Assembly: GCF_007713735.2 (NCBI RefSeq)
Contig: NZ_VMNW02000019.1
Span: 1-64,000 of the forward strand
Reading direction: 5' to 3'
DNA length: 64,000 nt
Source: Amycolatopsis acidicola
Lineage (GTDB): Bacteria; Actinomycetota; Actinomycetes; Mycobacteriales; Pseudonocardiaceae
Shown here: positions 9,373 to 17,246 of the stretch, one piece after another
Numbering within the stretch: the first letter of the stretch is position 1
Layout of the letters: every line of letters starts with the position of its first letter
Made by a program: the position numbers and the translations under genes
Notes under the pieces: generated by a model
Databases searched by the model: none
The model's input: only the letters and a program-made list of their open reading frames with translations
Told to the model about the DNA's origin: nothing

Positions 9373-9804
9373 GTGAACGTCCCGGGAACGGAACTGAGTG
9401 CGAGCCGGCTGTACGACATCCTCCGGCTGCGCGTCGATGTGTTCGTCGTCGAGCAGAACTGCCCGTACCCCGAGCTGGACGGGCGTGACATCCGCGCGGA
9501 CACGCGGCATTTCTGGATCGAGGGTGAGCACGGGGTCGACGCGTACCTGCGGGTGCTGACCGAGCCGGGTGGCTACCGTGTCGGCCGTGTGGTCACTGCC
9601 AAGCACGCTCGCGGGCAGGGCCTCGCCGCGCGGCTCATGACGGCGGCGGTCGAGCTGATCGGTGACGAGCCGAGCGTCCTCGACGCGCAGACGTACGCGC
9701 AGGGCTTCTACGCGAAGTTCGGGTACGTGCCCGAGGGCGAAGTGTTCGAAGAGGACGGCATCCCGCACATCACGATGTGGCGCCGCGTGGCGCCGAACCG
9801 CTGA
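9373..9804 (+). CDS. ElaA-type GNAT acetyltransferase
   Basis: A 143-residue GNAT protein of the ElaA group: LRVDVFVVEQNCPYPELDGRD is the family hallmark, then YLRVLTEPGG, the acetyl-CoA loop RVVTAKHARGQGLAARLMTA and the C-terminal FYAKFGYVPEGEVFEEDGIPHI. It starts with GTG 9 bp behind the protease stop and ends overlapping bioF (opposite strand) by 35 bp. The substrate is not established for the family. Confidence 0.88.
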   Translation: MNVPGTELSASRLYDILRLRVDVFVVEQNCPYPELDGRDIRADTRHFWIEGEHGVDAYLRVLTEPGGYRVGRVVTAKHARGQGLAARLMTAAVELIGDEPSVLDAQTYAQGFYAKFGYVPEGEVFEEDGIPHITMWRRVAPNR

Positions 9805-10945
9805 TCACCTTCACCGCACTGTCCACATCGGACTCGGTGAGGCTCGCGCGCGCCGTCAGCCGCAGCCGGGAGACGCCGTCCGGCACCGCCGGCGGCCGGA
9901 AGCAGCCCACGCGCACACCCTGCTCGGCGCAGCAAGCGGCCCACGCGACGGCCTCCTCGGCCGACGGAGCCCGCACCGAGAGCACGCCTGCCTGCGGCTC
10001 GCTGACCTGGAACTTGTTGTCCCGCAACTGTTCCGCGATCCGGCTGGCGTTGAGCACCACCTTCTCCGGCAGCTCCGGCTCGGATTTCAGCACCCCGAGC
10101 GCGGCGAGCGCGGTGGCGGCGCTGGCAGGTGCGAGCCCGGTGTCGAACATGAAGCTGCGCGCGTTGTCCACCACGTGCTTGATCACCCGGCGCGGCCCCA
10201 CCACGGCGCCGCCCTGCGCGCCCAGCGCCTTCGACAGCGGGATGAGCGTGACGACGTCCGGCTGACCGGCCAGCCCGGCGGCGTGCACGGCGCCCCGGCC
10301 TCCGTCGCCGAGCACGCCGAACCCGTGCGCGTCGTCCACCAGGAGCGCCGTGCTGTGCTCGCGGCACACCTGCGACAGCTCCTCCAGCGGCGCGCTGTCA
10401 CCGTCCACGGAGAACACCGAATCGGTCACCACGAGCGCCCTCGGCTTCCGCCGCGTCGCGAGCGCGTTCTTGATCGCGGGCACGTCGTTGTGGTTCATCG
10501 CCGCCACTTCGGCGCGGGAAAGCCTGCAGCCGTCGATCAGCGAGGGGTGAATGTGCTTGTCGGCGATGATCGCCGCTTCGGCGCCGGAAAGCGTTGTCAC
10601 CGCACCCAGGTTCGCGGTGAACTCCGAAGAGAACACCAGAGCCGCCTGGGCCCCGCAGAACCGCGCCAGCTCATGCTCCAACTCCGCGTGCAGCTCCGTC
10701 GAACCCGTCACCAGGCGGGAACCCGTCGAGCCCGCGCCCCAGCGCAACGCGGCGGCCGCCGCGGCCCCGGCCACCCGCTTGTCGTGCGCCAGCCCGAGAT
10801 AGTCCTCGCCCGCGAGATCCAGTTCCTTCGCGGCGGCGGGGCGGGGGATCAGCCTGTGCGCCAGTCCGGCACCGGATCGCTTGTCCGCCTCGGCATCCAG
10901 CCAGTCGAAGACCTGCTCGGGCGTTGAACTCTGGGCTGCATCCAC
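9770..10945 (-). CDS. bioF: 8-amino-7-oxononanoate synthase (BioF-like alpha-oxoamine synthase)
   Basis: PLP enzyme that condenses an acyl thioester with alanine in biotin synthesis. The 391-residue protein has the alpha-oxoamine synthase landmarks: AGEDYLGLAH, GAGSTGSRLVTGST, LLVDDAHGFGVLG (Asp204 and His207 at the cofactor) and the Schiff-base Lys239 in LIPLSKALGAQGG. No bioA or bioD gene is next to it, so a role in another acyl-amino acid condensation remains possible. It lies downstream of the DEAD-box helicase gene, separated from it by a strong hairpin. Its 3' end overlaps the ElaA-like gene. Confidence 0.85.
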   Translation of the reverse strand: MDAAQSSTPEQVFDWLDAEADKRSGAGLAHRLIPRPAAAKELDLAGEDYLGLAHDKRVAGAAAAAALRWGAGSTGSRLVTGSTELHAELEHELARFCGAQAALVFSSEFTANLGAVTTLSGAEAAIIADKHIHPSLIDGCRLSRAEVAAMNHNDVPAIKNALATRRKPRALVVTDSVFSVDGDSAPLEELSQVCREHSTALLVDDAHGFGVLGDGGRGAVHAAGLAGQPDVVTLIPLSKALGAQGGAVVGPRRVIKHVVDNARSFMFDTGLAPASAATALAALGVLKSEPELPEKVVLNASRIAEQLRDNKFQVSEPQAGVLSVRAPSAEEAVAWAACCAEQGVRVGCFRPPAVPDGVSRLRLTARASLTESDVDSAVKVISGSAPRGATS

Positions 10946-10981
10946 CCGGGCATCTTCTCAGTCTCGCCCACCGAAACGGAT

Positions 10982-11015
10982 GAAGGCCACCGGCACCAGC
11001 GTGCCGATGGCCTTC
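10982..11015 (-). terminator. terminator hairpin after the DEAD-box helicase gene
   Basis: A 15-bp stem with one mismatch: GAAGGCCACCGGCAC (10982-10996) against GTGCCGATGGCCTTC (11001-11015), with a 4-nt loop. It sits 15 bp beyond the helicase stop and 37 bp ahead of the bioF start, so it probably separates the two transcription units. Confidence 0.7.
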
Positions 11016-11030
11016 ACCTGCGATTACCGA

Positions 11031-12395
11031 TCAGTCGCGTGTCCGGCGCGAGGGGCCACGCCCGTCACGCCGCGGCGGACGGGGCCCGCCGTCGCGGAAA
11101 CCGCCCTGGCGGTGCCCGCCGCCGAAGCCGCGCGAACGACCACCCTGGCGGTGGTCACCACGCGGGCCACGCCGCTGCGGCTCGTGGCGCCGCTCCGGCA
11201 CCGGCACGCCGCTCGGCTCGCGAGCGCCGGTGACGCGGGACAGTTCCTGGTCGCCCGGCCGGACGACGGAGGACTCCGCGCGCACGCCGGCGCGCTCGGT
11301 CATCCGCCGGACCGTGCGGCGCTGGTCAGGCGTGACCAGCGTGACCACGACACCGGACGCCCCGGCGCGCGCGGTGCGGCCCGCGCGGTGCAGGTAGTCC
11401 TTGTGGTCGGCCGCCGGGTCGACGTGCAGCACCAGGCTGACGTCGTCGACGTGGATACCGCGGGCGGCGACGTCGGTGGCGACCAGCACCGGGGTGTGGC
11501 CTTCCTTGAAGTCGGCGAGCACGCGGTTGCGCTGGCCCTGGGTCTTGCCGCCGTGCAGCGCGCCCGCGGCGACGCCCTTGGCGCGCAGCCGCTCGGCCAG
11601 CCTGTCCACGTGGTGCTTGGTGCGCACGAACATGATCGTGCGGCCGTCGCGGGCGCCGATCTTCGTGATCACGGCCTGCTTGTCCTGGTGGGTCACCTGG
11701 AACACGTAGTGGTCCATGGTGTCCACGCTCGCCGTGACCGGGGCGACCGAGTGCTCGACCGGGTCGGTCAGGTACCGGTCGACCAGCTTCTTGACGTCAC
11801 CGTCGAGAGTGGCCGAGAACAGCAGCCGCTGCCCGCCCTGCGGGGTGAGGTCGAGGATCTCCCGCACCTGCGGCAGGAAGCCCATGTCGGCCATCTGGTC
11901 GGCCTCGTCGAGCGCGATGAAGTTCGTGTCCGACAGGATGCAGGTGCCCTGGCGCACGTGGTCCGACAGCCGGCCCGGGGTGGCGATCAGCAGGTCGACG
12001 CCGCGGTTGAGCACGTCGGCCTGGCGGGTGAAGGCCATCCCGCCGACGGCGGTGCGGCACCACAGGCCCATCGCCTTGGCCAGCGGGGCGAGCGAGTCGG
12101 CGACTTGCATCGCCAGTTCGCGGGTGGGGACGAGGACGAGGGCGCGCGGCCGCTTCGGCCGCGCCTTGCCGCCGCCGAGCCTGCCCAGCAGGGCCAGGCC
12201 GAAGGCCAGCGTCTTGCCCGAACCGGTCTGCGCCCGGCCCAGCACGTCACGCCCGGCGAGCGCGTCGGGCAGGGTGGCGGACTGGATCGGGAAGGGGGCG
12301 TCGATCCCGGCCTCGCGCAGCGCCTTCAGCAGCGGCTGCGGGAGGTTCAGGTCGGCGAACGAGGTCACCGAAGTGGACTCGAAGGTGATGCTCAC
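11031..12395 (-). CDS. DEAD-box ATP-dependent RNA helicase
   Basis: A 454-residue helicase: Q motif (FADLNLPQPLLKALREAGI, with PFPIQ), motif I AQTGSGKT, Ia PTRELAMQ, motif II DEAD (in FIALDEADQMADMG), motif III SAT, then the second RecA domain with VLVATDVAARGIHVDDV and HRAGRTARAG. The last 70 residues are Arg/Gly-rich (RRGPRGDHRQGG, GFGGGHRQGGF), a typical RNA-binding tail. It probably remodels mRNA or rRNA structure, as RhlE/CsdA-type enzymes do in ribosome assembly or at low temperature. A GTG start follows the site GAGAGG. The 222 bp upstream hold no gene. Confidence 0.93.
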   Translation of the reverse strand: MSITFESTSVTSFADLNLPQPLLKALREAGIDAPFPIQSATLPDALAGRDVLGRAQTGSGKTLAFGLALLGRLGGGKARPKRPRALVLVPTRELAMQVADSLAPLAKAMGLWCRTAVGGMAFTRQADVLNRGVDLLIATPGRLSDHVRQGTCILSDTNFIALDEADQMADMGFLPQVREILDLTPQGGQRLLFSATLDGDVKKLVDRYLTDPVEHSVAPVTASVDTMDHYVFQVTHQDKQAVITKIGARDGRTIMFVRTKHHVDRLAERLRAKGVAAGALHGGKTQGQRNRVLADFKEGHTPVLVATDVAARGIHVDDVSLVLHVDPAADHKDYLHRAGRTARAGASGVVVTLVTPDQRRTVRRMTERAGVRAESSVVRPGDQELSRVTGAREPSGVPVPERRHEPQRRGPRGDHRQGGRSRGFGGGHRQGGFRDGGPRPPRRDGRGPSRRTRD

Positions 12396-12617
12396 TAACT
12401 GCCTCTCGGACGTGGCACGTCACAAGGGAGGCCCAACTGCCCGGCATGGCGCAGGGCGCAGTGTTGTCCTGGGCGTTCACAGGGACGGACCCGGCGCTCG
12501 GTGCGCCGTTGGTGGGTGGATTACCGCGAGCCACTCATTGCCTGGCTTTGGCCGCGAAGAAACAACACTCCACGCCGCCGGTTGCGGTCTGTGATCAGTC
12601 TAGCGGAGTGACCGCGT

Positions 12618-13499
12618 TCACCGGAGACCGGCCCGATTTCGTAGCCGCTCCAGTACTGCCGGTAGTTCCACGTGCTGACCACGTGTGGTGAACCAGCGGG
12701 CCACGGTGCTCGCGTCCCGTTCAAGGTACTCCGCTCCGGCCGGGTTGGCGATCACGTCCACGACCTGCGGCAGATCGATCAGCATCAGGGTGCCGCGGTG
12801 CACGAGGATGTTGTAGGGCGAGAGGTCGCCGTGCGCGAGCCCTTCCCCGGCGAGCAGCTCCATCGCCCGCAGTGCCTGGAACCACAGGTGATCGAGTTCT
12901 TCGGGCTCGGGCCTGAGCTGCGCCAGCCGCGGCGCGGCGGTGCCGTCCTCGTCCCCGAGGAACTCCAGCAGCAGTTCGGTTCCGTTGCGCTGCACCGGGT
13001 ACGGCACCGGGACGCCGACTGTCCACAAGCGACTCAACGCGGCGAACTCGGCGGCGGCCCACTGCTCGGCGATCAGGTTGCGGCCGAAGGACGTCCGCCC
13101 CGCCATCGCCCGGTTCTCGCGGGACCGGCGCATTCGCCGTCCTTCGAGGTAGCCGGCGTCACGATGGAACTGGCGATGCTCGGCGGCGCGGTAGCGTTTC
13201 GCCGCCAGGAGACTGCTCCGATCGTCACCCGGTATGCCGCGGCGCAGCAGGTGCACGTCGGCTTCCTTGCCGGTCTTGAGGATGCCGAGCTCGGTGTCCA
13301 CGGCGGCCAGCTCGGTGACCAGCCAGTCCGGGTATGGACGGGGCCCGCGTTCCCCGGTGTCCCAGGTCGAGTAGCGGGTTTCCGGTTCCGCGTGGGCGTT
13401 TTCGCGGAGCTCGGCGCGCCGGGCGCGTTCGCGTTCGGTGAGGCGGCCGCGGCGGGTGTACGGGTCTTCTTCGTCGTCGAAACGGGCGCGTTCGCGCAT
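12618..13499 (-). CDS. RIO-type serine protein kinase
   Basis: A 293-residue RIO-family kinase. The N-terminus is charged and probably disordered (MRERARFDDEEDPYTRRGRL). The kinase core shows the RIO ATP-contact region LKTGKEADVHLL, the Lys in LAAKRYRAAEHRQF, catalytic loop HGDLSPYNILVH and the metal-binding Asp in LMLIDLPQVVD. RIO proteins act in ribosome maturation in archaea and eukaryotes; bacterial roles are little studied. ATG 13499 follows AGGAGA by 8 bp. A 17-codon ORF with a stronger ribosome-binding site stands just upstream, so translation may be coupled to it. Confidence 0.88.
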   Translation of the reverse strand: MRERARFDDEEDPYTRRGRLTERERARRAELRENAHAEPETRYSTWDTGERGPRPYPDWLVTELAAVDTELGILKTGKEADVHLLRRGIPGDDRSSLLAAKRYRAAEHRQFHRDAGYLEGRRMRRSRENRAMAGRTSFGRNLIAEQWAAAEFAALSRLWTVGVPVPYPVQRNGTELLLEFLGDEDGTAAPRLAQLRPEPEELDHLWFQALRAMELLAGEGLAHGDLSPYNILVHRGTLMLIDLPQVVDVIANPAGAEYLERDASTVARWFTTRGQHVELPAVLERLRNRAGLR

Positions 13500-13539
13500 G
13501 GTGGGTTTCTCCTGCCGGAAGGTGCACCCACCGGGCACG

Positions 13540-13593
13540 TCAGCCGGCGGGCGGAGGGAGGTGAAGGGCGCGGGGCAGCACGAAGACAGTCAT
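13540..13593 (-). CDS. 17-residue leader ORF upstream of the RIO kinase
   Basis: Reads MTVFVLPRALHLPPPAG and stops 40 bp before the kinase ATG. It is preceded by GGAAAGGAGG at 7 bp, one of the strongest Shine-Dalgarno sequences in the window and better than that of the kinase itself. The run of Pro codons near its end could stall ribosomes. No homologue is recognised; a leader-peptide role is inferred from position and ribosome-binding site only. Confidence 0.5.
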   Translation of the reverse strand: MTVFVLPRALHLPPPAG

Positions 13594-13679
13594 CAGGCGT
13601 CCTCCTTTCCGTCCGGGAGGCATCGAGCATGAGGTGTGACGCGGACGCGGCGCAACCGATTTACGGCAGACTGGCGAGC

Positions 13680-14762
13680 ATGCGTGTGATCGTCATCGGA
13701 TCCGGGATCGCCGGTGCCAGCGTCGCTTATCAGCTTGCCCGGCGAGGTGCCGAGGCCGTGATCGTAGAGGCGGAGCGAGAAGGGCTTGCGACGGCGGCCG
13801 GAGCCGGCATCGTCTGCCCGTGGACGGCGCGTTCGGCGGAGACCTACCAGGCCGCCTCCCGAGCCGCGGCGTACTACCCGGAGCTGATTGGCGAGCTGGC
13901 CGAGGACGGCTGGCGGGACACGTCGTTCGAAGTGGTCGGCGGGATGGTCGTGTCCGCCGACGAGACAGAATTGCGCGAGGCGTACCAACGGATTTCCTCG
14001 CGTGCTGCGGCAGCTCCCGCGGCGGGTGAAGTGCGGCGCCTCGATCCGGGCGAGGCGCGTTCGCTGTTCCCGGCTCTGGCGCCGGAACTGGGCGCGGTGC
14101 ACGTCGCGGGCGGCGGCCGGGTGGATGGCCGTCAGCTGCGACGCACACTGCTGTCGGCGGCGGCCGCGCGAGGGGTACAGACCATTGTCGGAGAGGCCGG
14201 TCTCGTCGACGGCGGTGTCGTCGTCAACGGGGAGAAGCTGGCCGCGGACAAGGTCGTTGTTGCGGCCGGGGCGTGGAGCGCGGAACTGGTGCCGTCGATC
14301 GCTGTGGCGCCGCAGCGAGGGCAGATCAGCCATTTTGAGCTGCCGGGCGCGGACACTTCGCCGTGGCCGGTGGTGCTGCCCGTGTCGAGTCACTACCTGT
14401 TGGCTTTCCCCGGCTCGCGCGTGGTGGCCGGCGCGACGAGGGAGACGGGTTCGGGCTTCGACTACCGGATCACCGCGGCCGGGCAACGCGAAGTGCTCGA
14501 CCATGCGCTGCGCGTCGCCCCGGGCCTCGCCGATGCGACGCTGGTAGAGACCCGGGTCGGCTTCCGGCCGGCGACCGAGGACGGGCTCCCGGTGCTCGGG
14601 CCGCTCGATGACCGGCCGGATGTGTTGCTGGCCACCGGTTTCGGGGCGGGCGGGCTGACATTGGCGCCGTACGCGGGCAGTCTCGTCGCGGCACTCGCGC
14701 TGGGGGAGCGGCCGGAACTGGATCTGACCCCGTACCGGCCAGGGCGGTTCGCCGCGGGATGA
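13680..14762 (+). CDS. FAD-dependent amine/amino-acid oxidase (DAO family)
   Basis: A 360-residue DAO-fold flavoprotein, comparable to glycine oxidase and D-amino-acid dehydrogenase. The FAD motif VIVIGSGIAGASVAYQLARR is at the N-terminus, GAGIVCPW contacts the flavin, and the C-terminal RPATEDGLPVLGPL with ATGFGAGGLTLAPYAG closes the cofactor site. An in-frame ATG 51 bp upstream (13629) would add residues ahead of the nucleotide-binding strand and is less likely. Convergent with yaaA, 10 bp apart. The substrate is not determinable. Confidence 0.85.
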   Translation: MRVIVIGSGIAGASVAYQLARRGAEAVIVEAEREGLATAAGAGIVCPWTARSAETYQAASRAAAYYPELIGELAEDGWRDTSFEVVGGMVVSADETELREAYQRISSRAAAAPAAGEVRRLDPGEARSLFPALAPELGAVHVAGGGRVDGRQLRRTLLSAAAARGVQTIVGEAGLVDGGVVVNGEKLAADKVVVAAGAWSAELVPSIAVAPQRGQISHFELPGADTSPWPVVLPVSSHYLLAFPGSRVVAGATRETGSGFDYRITAAGQREVLDHALRVAPGLADATLVETRVGFRPATEDGLPVLGPLDDRPDVLLATGFGAGGLTLAPYAGSLVAALALGERPELDLTPYRPGRFAAG

Positions 14763-14772
14763 TGCGCGGGGG

Positions 14773-15504
14773 TCAGTGCTCGGTCACGAGCTCCAGTTCG
14801 TTGTCGCCGGTGCGCTCGATCGCGAACCCGGCCCTGGACGCCACGCCGAGCAGACCCTCCACAGTGGACGGTTCGCGCCCGGCTTTGGCCAGCGCGGCGG
14901 CGAGCTTGCCCTTGTATGCCTTGTTGTGGTGGCTGACGACCTTGCCTGCCGGGGTGACGACCCGCACGGTGACGGAGCCGGGGATGCGCGCCAGGGCGGC
15001 GTAGGCGCCGGAGCGGAGGTCGACGATCAGCTCGTCCATACCGGCGAAAACCGGCTCGAGCGCGGGGCGCCAGAGGCCGCGCAGCGTGCCGAGCGACGGC
15101 AGCGACGACCCGCCGGAAAGCCGGTAGGCCGGGATCCGGTCGGCGGCGCGGGCTATGCCGAAGAGCGCGGAGGCGACGGCGAGGCGCTGTTCGGCCTTGG
15201 CTAGCTGGCTCTTCGTGAAGCCGCCGATGTCCAGCGCGTCGTAGAGCACGCCCGTGTAGCGCTCGAGCGCGGGCAGCGTGGGGGAGGAGTGCAGTGCGGC
15301 GTTGCGTGCCACTTCGTCCTCCTGACGCGGCGACAAGTCCAGCGCGCGAAGGCTGGCGGGTACGTCGCCGGCGAGGTCGACGAGCGCGTCCGCGAGCTTG
15401 CGGCGGACGGGGTTCAGCTCCGGGAAGGAGAGCCCGTCGATGTCGAGCGCGGGCCCGTCCCCGCCGGGCGCCTTGGTTTCGGAGGGAGGAAGCAACACGA
15501 GCAC
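14773..15504 (-). CDS. yaaA: YaaA-family peroxide stress protein
   Basis: A 243-residue protein with the family opening LLPPSETKAPGGDGP, the centre RYTGVLYDALDIGG and the C-terminal TVRVVTPAGKVVSHHNKAYKGKLA. E. coli YaaA limits free iron and Fenton damage during peroxide stress and belongs to a DNA-binding fold; the function here is inferred from that. It starts 68 bp downstream of a GNAT gene on the same strand and ends 10 bp from the convergent oxidase gene, whose family produces hydrogen peroxide. That link is suggestive only. Confidence 0.88.
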   Translation of the reverse strand: MLVLLPPSETKAPGGDGPALDIDGLSFPELNPVRRKLADALVDLAGDVPASLRALDLSPRQEDEVARNAALHSSPTLPALERYTGVLYDALDIGGFTKSQLAKAEQRLAVASALFGIARAADRIPAYRLSGGSSLPSLGTLRGLWRPALEPVFAGMDELIVDLRSGAYAALARIPGSVTVRVVTPAGKVVSHHNKAYKGKLAAALAKAGREPSTVEGLLGVASRAGFAIERTGDNELELVTEH

Positions 15505-15572
15505 GTCTGCAGGTTAACCGTTGGTGAAGTACCGGTCGTTGACTGTGCCCGGTGACGGCGGCGCGCGCCGTG

Positions 15573-16085
15573 TCATCGGTCGAGGTCTTTGCGCATGCAG
15601 AGCCGCGGCCAGCGGTCGAGCCCGACTCGGGTCTCGTGCTCGCGGATTTCGCGGAGGCCCGGGGTGAGCGCGTCGTCGGCCAGGCGGTGGAAGCCGCATC
15701 TTTCGTAGTAGGGCGCGTTCCACGGCACGTCGGCGAAGGTGGTCAGGGTCAGTGCCGGAAGGGCGTTGGTGCGGGCGTAGTCGGCGGCGCGGTCGAGGAG
15801 GGTGCGGCCGATGCCCCGGCGCGCGTTGTCGGCGTGGACGGAGAGCTGTTCGATGTGCAGGTTGCCGTCGACGGGCTCGGCGACCAGGTAGGCGACGGGC
15901 CGATCGGCGTCGTCCACCGACACCCAGGCCCGGCCGGCCCTCTGGTACCGCCCAAGCTCGGCGATCGACGGCGGCTCATCGTCGGCGATGGCCGCCATGC
16001 CGATCTCGCGGAAGGGCGCGCCCGCCGACCGCTCGATGTCCCGCAGGGTCGGCAGATCGGCCACCGTCACCCGGCGAATACGCAT
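15573..16085 (-). CDS. GNAT N-acetyltransferase
   Basis: A 170-residue acetyltransferase: MRIRRVTVADLPTLRDIERS opens the fold, IEQLSVHADNARRGIGRTLL is the acetyl-CoA binding turn, and WNAPYYERCGFHRLADDAL is the C-terminal strand-helix. The frame is open a further 126 bp upstream, but that part is the compositionally odd repeat DNA and ATG 16085 gives the family N-terminus. The acceptor is unknown. Confidence 0.87.
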   Translation of the reverse strand: MRIRRVTVADLPTLRDIERSAGAPFREIGMAAIADDEPPSIAELGRYQRAGRAWVSVDDADRPVAYLVAEPVDGNLHIEQLSVHADNARRGIGRTLLDRAADYARTNALPALTLTTFADVPWNAPYYERCGFHRLADDALTPGLREIREHETRVGLDRWPRLCMRKDLDR

Positions 16086-17246
16086 CCGACCCCCCGAACT
16101 CGCCCCGGCTGTCGCGGCGCGCGCGATGCCGGTTCTGCGTTCTCCGTTCTGCGGCTTTGCTGTGCTGCTGTGCTGCTGCGTTGCTGTGTTGCTGCCCAGT
16201 CTCCTCGCCATGAGGCCGCGAGCGCACCCGGCTTTCTGTGCAGGCCCCCGGCGGCCGCCTTCTCGCGGATGGTTCCAGCGTTGCCTTCTCTGGTGGATGC
16301 CTTAGGCGGTCGGTGCGCCGCCTTTGGCTTGGTGGGCCTCGTTCCGGCGCTGCTGACGTGAGAGGTGGCCTGCGCTGCCGCGAGGCGTGGTGGGCCGTTG
16401 TTCGCTGTCTGTCGAGGGAGACAGTGGCAGCGCACATGCGCTGCGGAGATGGGCGGTGGCCCGCGTTCCACGCGTTGGCCGGGCGGGCAGTGCCAGCGGC
16501 GTAGGCGCACTTCGGGCGTGGGCGGTGGCAGCGGCGTTGGCGCGCTGCGGGCGTGGGCGGTGGCTCGCGTTTTGGCCGCTGCTGAGAGGGGAGGTGGCCC
16601 GTGTTCGGCCGCTGTCGAGACGCGTGGCGAGCCGCGTTCGGGCCCTGTCGAGGTGCGATCCAGTGTTCGTGCGCGGCGGAGGGCGAGCGGTGGCCTGCGT
16701 TCGTGCGTTGCGGGCGTGGGCGGCGGCTCGCGTTCGGTCGTTGAGGCGCGTGTCCGGTGCTGTCCAGGTGGGCGAGGGCGATGTTGGTGCGTTCCAGGTG
16801 GGCAGGGGTGATGTTGGTGCGTCGCGGAAGTGGGCGGTGGCCTGCGTTCGTGCGTTGCGGTGGCGCGTGGCGGCTGGTGTGCGGGCATGGTGAACCGGGC
16901 GGGTTCTCGTGTAGGCGCGGGCGGGCGTCAACGTGGCTTTCGGGGCGATCGCGCACAGTTCGGGCTTCCGGGAGGAACCACCCCGGCGGGGGTGTTCGTC
17001 CGGTGTGCGTTTCCTGTGTGGCCGATGCGAGCTTGCCGTTGCGGCGGCGAAGTGGCGTGCCAGCGCAATAACCCTGCGAGATCGTCCCGCGTGCCCGTGT
17101 GCAGCGAAGATCGGTTCCGAAGTGGACGTGGTGCCCAGCTCGACGCGCGAGCGGGAGGAGGCGTCGAGCCCTGGTCCGGGATGCTCCGCCGGTCACCGGG
17201 GGTGAGGCCGGTGCCGCCGCTGGGCGGCCACTGCTTTACTTCACTT
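16086..17246. repeat. gene-free 1.16 kb stretch with degenerate 30-36 bp tandem repeats
   Basis: No credible gene is visible between the GNAT start and the PP2C start. The core (about 16440-16880) is built from degenerate units beginning GGGCGGTGGC or GGGCGAGGGC and continuing CGCGTTCGTGCGTTGCGGGC. Unit starts fall at about 16520, 16556, 16592, 16685, 16718, 16770, 16800 and 16832, i.e. 30-36 bp apart for most neighbours. A second low-complexity patch of CTGCTGTGCTGCTGCGTTGC type lies at 16158-16196. Long open frames exist on both strands because the repeats avoid stops, but none has a ribosome-binding site or a recognisable product; on the minus strand they read like PQRTNAGHRP repeated. Confidence 0.6.

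Noticed and set aside
15976..17196. 406-residue Arg/Thr/Pro/His-rich minus-strand protein across the repeat region
   Set aside because: It overlaps the GNAT gene in another frame and has no ribosome-binding site. Several other frames are equally open because the repeats lack stop triplets.
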